Source: Saprospiraceae bacterium (GTDB lineage Bacteria > Bacteroidota > Bacteroidia > Chitinophagales > Saprospiraceae). Taken from it: a DNA stretch of 50,865 bases. How positions within the stretch are numbered: position 1 is the stretch's first letter; each line of letters opens with the position of its first letter. A program made the translations under genes and the position numbers. The stretch covers positions 72,938 to 123,802 of the forward strand of contig JAHDDO010000008.1 in NCBI GenBank assembly GCA_020629315.1, in the 5' to 3' direction. Positions 35,808 through 42,763 of this stretch are shown here, one piece after another. The notes below the pieces were generated by a model. That model was not told where the DNA came from and searched no databases. It saw nothing but the letters and a program-made list of their open reading frames with translations.

Positions 35808-37826
35808 ATGGAGGCAGAAACTCAGACAAGCATACATTTTCAAGAAGCCATCACTCAAGGTATACCCAAGGAATTACCAGAAAATAGGCCTTTGGATGCC
35901 TCAGTAAGCCATGCGCCCCAACGGCGTTTAGATGGGGTATTAAATGATGCTGAATGGAAATTAGCTATTGATAATGCACTTCGATATTTCCCACAACACT
36001 GGCATGCTACCTTGCGCCCAGAGTTTGAAGCGGAATTGACAACATACGGCCGCATTTACATGCATCGATTTAGACCGGATTATGACATGTATGCCAGACC
36101 CATAGATGATTATCCAGCTCGATCAAAGCAAGCCGCGGCTATTATGTTGATGATCCAAAATAATTTAGATAAAACGGTGGCCAAACACCCGCATGAACTT
36201 ATTACCTATGGTGGGAATGGTGCTGTTTTTCAGAATTGGGCCCAATACCTGATCACGATGCAATATCTATCAGAAATGGAAGATGATCAGACCTTGGTTC
36301 TGTATAGTGGCCATCCGCTAGGTCTTTTTCCATCTAATAAAAATGCACCGAGAGTAATTGTGACTAATGGCATGATGATTCCTAATTATTCGACAAAGCA
36401 CGATTGGAATAAATACAATGCGATGGGTGTCACCTCCTATGGGCAGATGACTGCGGGATCTTTTATGTATATCGGACCGCAAGGTATCGTTCATGGAACG
36501 ACCATTACCTTATTAAATGCTGGCCGATTAAATGGACTCGGTGATCAAGATTTAAAAGGTAAAATATTTGTTACCTCCGGTTTAGGGGGTATGAGTGGCG
36601 CCCAAGCCTTAGCAGCCATAATTACCGGTGCCGTCGGTGTGCTTGCAGAAGTCGATGAAGATGCCATCCAGCAACGGATTACAGATGGATATATATCCTC
36701 TGAAGATGTGTTTAGTAGTACGGATGCCTTGATTGAGCGAATGCTCGAGAAGCAACAAGCTAAAGAAGGATGCGCCTTAATTTACCACGGCAATATTGTC
36801 GAATTATGGGAAGCCTTTGTAGCTAAGAATATCAAAATTGACTTGGGTTCGGATCAAACATCTTTGCATAATATTGATGATCTAGGTTATTGTCCTATCG
36901 GCTATAGCTTCGAAGAAGCGAAGGCCTTGCTTATCCGTGACAAAGCTACGTTCATGGAAGAAATCAGGTCCACCTTGCGACGGCATGTAGATGCAATTAA
37001 TACCTTGTCGCAGCAGGGGATGTACTTCTGGGATTATGGAAATGCCTTCCTTAAAGAAGCGGGAGAAGCGGGGGCAGATATTTGGGCGGATAGCAGCAAG
37101 GAACGATTTAAATATCCCTCTTATGTTGAGGATATAATGGGGCCTATGTGCTTTGATTATGGCTTTGGCCCTTTTCGGTGGGTATGTACTTCTGGCTCTA
37201 TGGAAGACCTGTTAACCAGTGATAAGATAGCGGCTTCTGTAATCCGAGATATGCAAAAGGAGGCACCGGATAGTATCCAATCACAACTGAATGATAATCT
37301 CATTTGGATCGAAAATGCAGAGACTAACATACCGGTAGTGGGCTCTAAATCTAGGATTTTGTATGCGGATGCGGAAGGTCGAATTAAGATCGCGAAAGCC
37401 TTTAATGATGCTATCCAAAATAAAGTGATTTCGGCACCTATAGTCTTGGGGCGGGATCATCATGATGTATCGGGCACGGATTCGCCCTTCAGGGAGACCT
37501 CGAATATTTACGATGGTTCCAGTTTCACAGCAGACATGGCGGTCCATAATGTGATCGGGGATAGCTTCCGTGGCGCCACTTGGGTATCCTTGCATAATGG
37601 GGGTGGCGTAGGCTGGGGTGAGGTGATGAATGGCGGTTTTGGGATGGTCATTGATGGTTCTGAACAGTCGGCGGAAAATCTAGCCTCGATGCTGCACTGG
37701 GATGTAAATAATGGTATTGCTCGTCGAAGTTGGGCTCGGAATCCGCATGCTATTGAGACTATTAAGCGAGCTATGGCCGATAATCCTAAACTAAAAGTGA
37801 CACTGCCTAATTTGGTTAAGGAGTAG
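35808..37826 (+). CDS. hutU: Urocanate hydratase
   Basis: 672 aa; it converts urocanate to imidazolone propionate in histidine breakdown with tightly bound NAD+. NAD-binding glycine motif GLGGMSGAQALAA (from G258) and catalytic-site Cys460 in FGPFRWVCTSGSMEDL; the C-terminal half has LGRDHHDVSGTDSPFRET and SLHNGGGVGWGE. It is longer than the about 555-aa proteobacterial enzyme but in line with the larger Bacteroidota form. The other histidine utilisation genes (hutH, hutI, hutG or ftcD) are not in the window. A REP-like element begins at its TAG stop. Confidence 0.96.
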   Translation: MEAETQTSIHFQEAITQGIPKELPENRPLDASVSHAPQRRLDGVLNDAEWKLAIDNALRYFPQHWHATLRPEFEAELTTYGRIYMHRFRPDYDMYARPIDDYPARSKQAAAIMLMIQNNLDKTVAKHPHELITYGGNGAVFQNWAQYLITMQYLSEMEDDQTLVLYSGHPLGLFPSNKNAPRVIVTNGMMIPNYSTKHDWNKYNAMGVTSYGQMTAGSFMYIGPQGIVHGTTITLLNAGRLNGLGDQDLKGKIFVTSGLGGMSGAQALAAIITGAVGVLAEVDEDAIQQRITDGYISSEDVFSSTDALIERMLEKQQAKEGCALIYHGNIVELWEAFVAKNIKIDLGSDQTSLHNIDDLGYCPIGYSFEEAKALLIRDKATFMEEIRSTLRRHVDAINTLSQQGMYFWDYGNAFLKEAGEAGADIWADSSKERFKYPSYVEDIMGPMCFDYGFGPFRWVCTSGSMEDLLTSDKIAASVIRDMQKEAPDSIQSQLNDNLIWIENAETNIPVVGSKSRILYADAEGRIKIAKAFNDAIQNKVISAPIVLGRDHHDVSGTDSPFRETSNIYDGSSFTADMAVHNVIGDSFRGATWVSLHNGGGVGWGEVMNGGFGMVIDGSEQSAENLASMLHWDVNNGIARRSWARNPHAIETIKRAMADNPKLKVTLPNLVKE

Positions 37827-37914
37827 GGCGATCCGCTGTACAGGTACAGCGGCGCTACGTCCAGTAGCCAGGTCCTTCGGACTCGCTTAGGCGACTACTT
37901 CCCATCGCTATCGC
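37827..37914 (+). repeat. REP-like palindromic intergenic element, copy 2
   Basis: It begins directly at the TAG stop of hutU. Stems: CCGCTGTA/TACAGCGG around a CAGG loop, GTCC/GGAC around TTC, CGC/GCG, and AGTAG/CTACT enclosing the last two. It shares the order of conserved blocks with copy 1 (GGGCGATCC, CGCTACGTCC, AGGTC, CCCATCGCTATCGC). The first stem differs in sequence from copy 1 but remains paired. Confidence 0.55.
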
Positions 37915-37972
37915 AGATTCGTTAAATCCCTATTAAAAAAGCTGGGTATTCTTTTTAGCCAATCGTCTTTTC

Positions 37973-37980
37973 TACTTTTG
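37973..37980 (+). promoter_or_regulatory. Putative -7 element (TACTTTTG) of LuxR-type gene
   Basis: Exact match to TAnnTTTG ending 5 bases before the ATG, which would imply a nearly leaderless mRNA. No clear -33 TTG was found. Confidence 0.3.
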
Positions 37981-37984
37981 ATTA

Positions 37985-39031
37985 ATGCAACGGATATTCC
38001 TTGTCATACTATTCCTTAGTGGCTTTTTCGATGCGTCTGGCTATTCCATTGAGGGCACCGTAAATATGAAAGGGGAGTGGCAGCACCAAATATTTCTTGC
38101 TACGATAGATAAGTTGGATAATTATTATAGCGCCAATGCTTCATTTGTAATTAATTCGGCTAATATAGCGGAAGACGGGAGTTTTAGAATTACAGGGGAT
38201 AACTTACCCGATAACCCTCAGTTTTATAGACTATACCTGATTAAAGAGGAACACTCCGAATTCAATGCGTGCTTATTTGTGGGCGGAGAAGAGCACAATT
38301 TTATACATCTACTGCTAGACAATGAATCCACGATCAGTATTCAGGCTGATATGGATAACTACGCCCCATTTGGTGACTATGCTGTCTATGGTGACACAGC
38401 CAATACCCTCATGAAAGAAATGGCACAGATTGTATATCCTAGTTATATATTTTACGAAATAAAATTTCCCTCGGAGCTGCAATTTTCTGAAGACAAATTA
38501 AACCGAGACCTTTTTAGTTTTGCAGACAGTTGTTCGAATCCGCTCGTTGCATTGGCTGCCATTAATAATACGGACTTTGATGAGTACTTTGAGGGTCGTT
38601 TCGATGATTATAATCGGATGCATACCACCTTAGAGGCGCAATTTCCAAAGCATCCATATACGCAGGATTTCAGGCGTAAAATGCGATACTATGGTTATGA
38701 AACAGAGGACACTAAACCCAGATCACTGGCATTTTGGGCTGCCTTGCTATTAGGGCTATTGTCAATCATACTTTTGATTCAGAATGGTCGACTTCGAAAG
38801 CAATTAACTAATTATGTGCCTGCTGACATTAATCTCGCTCAACAAAAAATAACATTGACCAGCCAAGAAAATAAAATCCTTAGCCTAATTAAGGAAGGAA
38901 AATCTAATAAGGAAATAGCTAATGAACTATTTATAGGCCTGAGTACCGTAAAAACGCACATCAATAAACTGTATTCAAAGTTAGGGGTCAAGAATAGAGC
39001 CGAAGCCATGGCATTCGATAAAAACCAGTAA
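37985..39031 (+). CDS. Membrane-bound LuxR-type transcriptional regulator with extracytoplasmic domain
   Basis: 348 aa. Signal peptide (QRIFLVILFLSGFFDASG), an extracytoplasmic domain (about 20-240) whose start (IEGTVNMKGEWQHQIFLATID, EDGSFRITGDNLPDNPQFYRL) resembles the DUF4369-type lipid- or substrate-binding domain seen in Bacteroidota thioredoxins, a membrane helix (about 247-265, FWAALLLGLLSIILLIQ) and a GerE/LuxR helix-turn-helix (about 285-345: LTSQENKILSLIKEGKSNKEIANELFIGLSTVKTHINKL, quoted in part). It could act as a one-component sensor that spans the inner membrane. The thioredoxin gene follows. Confidence 0.85.
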   Translation: MQRIFLVILFLSGFFDASGYSIEGTVNMKGEWQHQIFLATIDKLDNYYSANASFVINSANIAEDGSFRITGDNLPDNPQFYRLYLIKEEHSEFNACLFVGGEEHNFIHLLLDNESTISIQADMDNYAPFGDYAVYGDTANTLMKEMAQIVYPSYIFYEIKFPSELQFSEDKLNRDLFSFADSCSNPLVALAAINNTDFDEYFEGRFDDYNRMHTTLEAQFPKHPYTQDFRRKMRYYGYETEDTKPRSLAFWAALLLGLLSIILLIQNGRLRKQLTNYVPADINLAQQKITLTSQENKILSLIKEGKSNKEIANELFIGLSTVKTHINKLYSKLGVKNRAEAMAFDKNQ

Positions 39032-39159
39032 TTCAGGGGGTCTAGTCCCTTTTTCAACCCCGTTTTCCGCTTTTCTTCCACCCTCCAATTCTTGCAATAG
39101 GCGAGTGTCTAGGTGAATTTTGCCTCTGTATTTATTTATTCACAAAAAACATTATACAC

Positions 39160-39681
39160 ATGAAAAAAGCATCACTAGTTATTGCTTTGGCCCTATTAAC
39201 AGGATTACTATTTCAAAACTGTTTACAAGCTGTGAATGCAGAGACAACGCTTAGCATGGAGGATCCTACTCCTAAAACAGCTAAATTGACTTGGCATTCC
39301 ATTGACGCATTAGATGCCTTAGCGAAAAAAGGAGATCGTCCTATTATTGTAGATGTCTATACAGACTGGTGCAAATGGTGCAAAGTAATGGACGAAAAAA
39401 CATTTGGAGATGAGGGTTTTCAAGCCTATGTTTCGGAAAACTTCTATTTGGTCAAATTTAATGCTGAGGACAAAAGCACATATACATTTAGAGATAAAGA
39501 ATACCCATTTGTAAATACTGGAAGAAAAGGACACCATAAACTAGCCGCGGGCTTGCTTGAAGGTCGATTATCATACCCAGCATTCGTTATTTTGGACAAG
39601 GATTTGAATACGGTAGACATCATTAGGGGATTTAATGATCCACAATCCATGCGTCAAAAATTAGAAAAACAGACACTTTAA
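39160..39681 (+). CDS. Secreted thioredoxin-fold protein
   Basis: 173 aa. Signal peptide (KKASLVIALALLTGLLFQNCLQAVNA), then a thioredoxin-like domain with a WCKWC redox motif (C71, C74) in VDVYTDWCKWCKVMDEKTFG, FYLVKFNAEDK, and YPAFVILD. The layout is like thioredoxin-7/DUF255-like proteins that reduce or isomerise disulfides in the periplasm. It follows the LuxR-type gene in the same direction by 128 bases and ends in a strong terminator. Confidence 0.88.
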   Translation: MKKASLVIALALLTGLLFQNCLQAVNAETTLSMEDPTPKTAKLTWHSIDALDALAKKGDRPIIVDVYTDWCKWCKVMDEKTFGDEGFQAYVSENFYLVKFNAEDKSTYTFRDKEYPFVNTGRKGHHKLAAGLLEGRLSYPAFVILDKDLNTVDIIRGFNDPQSMRQKLEKQTL

Positions 39682-39682
39682 G

Positions 39683-39716
39683 AAAAAAGCCTCGTATTTT
39701 TTACGAGGCTTTTTTT
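39683..39716 (+). terminator. Intrinsic terminator after thioredoxin gene
   Basis: GCCTCGTA/TACGAGGC stem (39689-39696 with 39702-39709), flanked by A6 and a T-run. Confidence 0.92.
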
Positions 39717-39724
39717 ATTTCCCT

Positions 39725-39753
39725 GCAACGAAATACAAAAAAGCAGCACCTTA
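39725..39753 (+). promoter_or_regulatory. ECF-type promoter motif in front of sigma factor gene
   Basis: GCAACGAAAT, 11 A-rich bases, then GCACCTTA. The same pair with identical 11-base spacing occurs upstream of the GIN-domain gene (41679-41707). It ends 18 bases before the GTG start. Most likely the -35/-10 recognised by this locus's own sigma factor. Confidence 0.55.
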
Positions 39754-39771
39754 ATAGGTAAATGTAACTTT

Positions 39772-40329
39772 GTGTTTCAGCGAAACCCAGAAAAACAACT
39801 CATAAAATCCTGCATCAGAGGCAACAGGCAGGCGCAATTTACTTTATACGAACAGCATAAAGTAAACATGTACAATCTGTGCCTTCGCTATGCCCAACAT
39901 CAACAAGAAGCTGAGGATATGATGCAAGAAGGATTCTTCAAGATCTTCAGAGATATCCGGCAATATAAAGGGGAAGTGGCCTTATCCTCTTGGATGCGTC
40001 GGGTTATGATCAATTCGGCATTAATGCACATACGCAAGCATCGTAAACTGCAATTATCTCAAATGTCAGAAGAAGCGATCCATGACCCTAGCATGTCTAC
40101 GGAAAGCCCCTGGGATACCGAAAGAGAGAAGGCCATTTTACAAATGGTCCGTAAGTTGTCTGATATCCAACAGACCGTATTTAACCTTAAAGCGATTGAC
40201 GGTTATAATTTTAAAGAAATAGCCGATATGTTGGCTGGAAAAGAAGCAACCATGCGCTCTCATTATTTGCGCGCTAGAACGAAGTTGCAAGATTTACTCA
40301 AACAAGAACTTTATCAAGATGAAAGATAG
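39772..40329 (+). CDS. ECF-type RNA polymerase sigma factor
   Basis: 185 aa. Region 2 (about 8-75): LIKSCIRGNRQAQFTLYEQHK, QQEAEDMMQEGFFKIFRDI. Region 4 (about 128-180): AILQMVRKLSDIQQTVFNLKAIDGYNFKEIADMLAGKEATMRSHYLRARTKLQDLL (quoted in part), with the helix-turn-helix at the end. The start is GTG at 39772; the nearby ATG at 39762 is out of frame and closed by a stop. Its stop codon overlaps the next gene by 11 bases. That gene and the downstream GIN and receptor genes are probably its regulon; the GCAACGAAAT/GCACCTTA pair upstream suggests autoregulation. Confidence 0.92.
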   Translation: MFQRNPEKQLIKSCIRGNRQAQFTLYEQHKVNMYNLCLRYAQHQQEAEDMMQEGFFKIFRDIRQYKGEVALSSWMRRVMINSALMHIRKHRKLQLSQMSEEAIHDPSMSTESPWDTEREKAILQMVRKLSDIQQTVFNLKAIDGYNFKEIADMLAGKEATMRSHYLRARTKLQDLLKQELYQDER

Positions 40330-41659
40330 ACAAGATAAACTTGAGCAGTTTTTTAAGAAGTCCTTAGACCAGATGAATGAGTTACCTTCTGACTCCATAT
40401 GGGAAGGTCTTTCTCATAGAATGGATGTGGCTACCCCTTGGTATCTTTCATTGTTTAGATCCTGGCGAAGTTGGTTGCCGATTGCTATGCTTCTCATTGC
40501 TTTTGGTGGATATGCCTACTATGCACAAAGCTGTATTTCAGGATTGAAAGGAGATATGGAAGCCTATGATGCTATATCCAGTAACAAGGACATTGAACTA
40601 CAAAAGAAAAGCGCTAAAATAGCAGCATTGGAAGAAAAGGTGCAAGGATTTTCTACAGCTAAAAAGGACATTGAACCGCCAATTAAAAAACAAGAAACTA
40701 TAACTGAATCGGTGTATAAGAAACGATGGCAAAATGCAAAAGCGGCACTAAGTAGTGTCCAAAATCAGCTCTCGAATAAAGATGTAGAAATAGCCGGACT
40801 TCGAAACAGCCTGCTTCAGCTAGAGCGCGACCTTCGCATTTGTAGTTCGGCAGAAAAAAAGGAACAGCAAGAACCCAAGTTGGCATCCGGAAATGGCGAT
40901 CAAGACCTAGCCAGTGCTTATGTTCCGAATGTACGATTGCAAGTCCCACCGCTCCATGAAAAGAAGGGTCTGTTTGCCTTTGATTCAAATCCAAGTTGGG
41001 TCTTTACGCCTTCAAGGTCTGGAGATGAGGATGCAGCAATAAACGACAAAAAAGTAAAGAAAAAAAGAAATAGGTATGATGTAGGATTGGGTGGAAAAGC
41101 CTTTATCACTTTGGTGGAGAATGGCTATCATTTTAATGAGAGTTATGGGGTTGGTATTAGACAAGAATATAAGTTGTCGCCAAGATTATCATTGACAAAT
41201 AGCCTTCATTTAAATGAGCAAAGCTACCATATAGACTCTAATGAACCGGTGCTATCAGATGAAGTGCTTGACCGTTTCCCTAGGAGTGTGGGATCGGAAT
41301 ATGAAGTAAAGCGCATCGATGTGCAAGCTAATTATTTTGATGCTACATTTGGTGCGAAGTGGACCTTCAACCCAAGAAATGAGGATAGTCAGTTCTTTAT
41401 AAATCCCGAAGCTGTATGGCAATTATATCTGCCGCAATCCTTTACCTATGACCTGAAAAACACCTCTGATATCGTCATCACTCAAAATGAATACGTAGCC
41501 TATTTAGGTTCGGCTAGATTGAGTTTGGGTTTTGATAAAAAGTTAGTAGGTAATTGGAAATACCAAATGGCCTTATATGCAGAACGCAGTTTTATTCCTA
41601 TAGGTTATGATGAGCAGATCATGACCATGGTGGGATTATCAGGCCATGTAATGTTTTAG
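40319..41659 (+). CDS. Anti-sigma-like membrane protein with coiled coil and outer-membrane barrel domain
   Basis: 446 aa. A short cytoplasmic N terminus (1-51, LEQFFKKSLDQMNELPSDSIW) resembles those of anti-sigma factors; one membrane helix follows (about 52-68, WLPIAMLLIAFGGYAYYAQ). A charged coiled coil (about 75-175) and linker lead to a C-terminal region (about 255-446) of amphipathic strands (GVGIRQEYKLSPRLSLTNSL, AYLGSARLSLGFDKKL) ending in Phe, as an outer-membrane barrel does. It may bridge both membranes and regulate the sigma factor encoded 11 bases upstream in overlap. No known zinc-binding anti-sigma motif was seen. Confidence 0.7.
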   Translation: MKDRQDKLEQFFKKSLDQMNELPSDSIWEGLSHRMDVATPWYLSLFRSWRSWLPIAMLLIAFGGYAYYAQSCISGLKGDMEAYDAISSNKDIELQKKSAKIAALEEKVQGFSTAKKDIEPPIKKQETITESVYKKRWQNAKAALSSVQNQLSNKDVEIAGLRNSLLQLERDLRICSSAEKKEQQEPKLASGNGDQDLASAYVPNVRLQVPPLHEKKGLFAFDSNPSWVFTPSRSGDEDAAINDKKVKKKRNRYDVGLGGKAFITLVENGYHFNESYGVGIRQEYKLSPRLSLTNSLHLNEQSYHIDSNEPVLSDEVLDRFPRSVGSEYEVKRIDVQANYFDATFGAKWTFNPRNEDSQFFINPEAVWQLYLPQSFTYDLKNTSDIVITQNEYVAYLGSARLSLGFDKKLVGNWKYQMALYAERSFIPIGYDEQIMTMVGLSGHVMF

Positions 41660-41678
41660 AAAAAAAATGCAACATGGT

Positions 41679-41707
41679 GCAACGAAATCGAAAAAGACTG
41701 CACCTTA
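41679..41707 (+). promoter_or_regulatory. ECF-type promoter motif in front of GIN-domain gene
   Basis: GCAACGAAAT at 41679-41688, 11 bases, GCACCTTA at 41700-41707, with the same sequence and spacing as upstream of the sigma factor gene. A second TGCAAC lies 10 bases upstream of this one. The GIN ATG is 73 bases downstream. Confidence 0.55.
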
Positions 41708-41780
41708 TAAATAGATCGATCAACGAAAAACAACGTATACGTGTCATTTAAAAAATGTATTCACAATTAAATTCAACGAC

Positions 41781-42686
41781 ATGAAATTGCAGAAATTAGC
41801 AACCCTTAGCCTTATCATATTTTTCTTTAGTTCTTGCCGAACAAATATCAACTTAGGATGTATAGAGCCGGAAGGAGAAGTGATTACCAAAGTATTAGAA
41901 TTTGACGATTTTGATGAAGTCAATATTGGAGTAGATGCAGATGTGGAAATAGTACAAAGTGAAACTTTCCGAGTAGAAATCACAGCACATGAGAATATAA
42001 TCGAACGCATAGAATCTGATTCAGGAATTTTAGGAGACGACCTAGATCTAGTAATCAATGGCTGCACACGGTTTAATAATACCAATATTGAAATCTTTAT
42101 CGCAATGCCTACTGTAGAAGATATTAAGGTAGCCGGTGATGCCGATGTAGAAGTCAATGGTGGGTTCACCGGACTCGGTGATCTTAATCTGAATATTGCA
42201 GGAGATGGAAAGATTGAAGGAGCATTTGGCGAATTAAATAAATTAGATGTTAAGATCGCAGGAGATGGGAAAGTGGATATCGAAGCGACGGCTACAGAAC
42301 TAAAAGCAGATATAGCCGGTGATGGCAGTATCATGGCAGAAGATGTACTCGTAGACTTTGTAGAAGTTAGAATTGGTGGCGATGGTTTTCTAACAGCGGA
42401 GGTAAGTCAAAGTGCAGAAATGGAAATAGCAGGAGATGGAGAGGTATCCCTGTTTGGTACAGCAGATACACAGTCTATAATGATTGCTGGAGATGGAAAA
42501 GTGCGAAATCACGACTTAATAACAGAATTTACTGAGGTAGAAATTGCAGGAGACGGAGATGTAAATGTATTCGTAAATGATGAATTGGATGTAAAGATTA
42601 TTGGTGACGGTACAGTATGTTTTAAAGGCGATCCAATTGTAAAGACGGATATAGGTGGTGACGGTGATGTCATCGACTGCAACTAG
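41781..42686 (+). CDS. GIN-domain (DUF2807) lipoprotein
   Basis: 301 aa. Lipobox LIIFFFSSC (C19) marks a lipoprotein. The rest is a head GIN-type right-handed repeat domain: FDEVNIGVDADVEIVQ near the start, then about ten turns carrying the recurring motif (I/V)(A/G)GD(G/A)-x-V (VAGDADVEV, IAGDGKIEG, IAGDGKVDI, IAGDGSIMA, IGGDGFLTA, IAGDGEVSL, IAGDGKVRN, IAGDGDVNV, IIGDGTVCF, IGGDGDVID). Function of GIN proteins is not established; many are surface proteins of Bacteroidota. It follows the sigma factor/membrane protein pair and has the shared promoter motif. Confidence 0.88.
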   Translation: MKLQKLATLSLIIFFFSSCRTNINLGCIEPEGEVITKVLEFDDFDEVNIGVDADVEIVQSETFRVEITAHENIIERIESDSGILGDDLDLVINGCTRFNNTNIEIFIAMPTVEDIKVAGDADVEVNGGFTGLGDLNLNIAGDGKIEGAFGELNKLDVKIAGDGKVDIEATATELKADIAGDGSIMAEDVLVDFVEVRIGGDGFLTAEVSQSAEMEIAGDGEVSLFGTADTQSIMIAGDGKVRNHDLITEFTEVEIAGDGDVNVFVNDELDVKIIGDGTVCFKGDPIVKTDIGGDGDVIDCN

Positions 42687-42704
42687 ATAAAAGCCTAACT
42701 GGAA

Positions 42705-42739
42705 GGGCCCCTACATTTCTCATCTGGGGCCCGATTTTT
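42705..42739 (+). terminator. Intrinsic terminator after GIN-domain gene
   Basis: GGGCCCC/GGGGCCC stem (42705-42711 with 42726-42732), 14-base loop, followed by T5. Confidence 0.8.
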
Positions 42740-42763
42740 CTCAAAACAAAATTTACAAAAATC

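Noticed and set aside
35808..37826. A hut operon
   Set aside because: Only hutU is present; no hutH, hutI, hutG or ftcD homologue lies within the window.
39765..39772. TAACTTTG as the promoter of the sigma factor gene
   Set aside because: It overlaps the GTG start codon, so a transcript from it would begin inside the coding region; the GCAACGAAAT/GCACCTTA pair upstream fits better.
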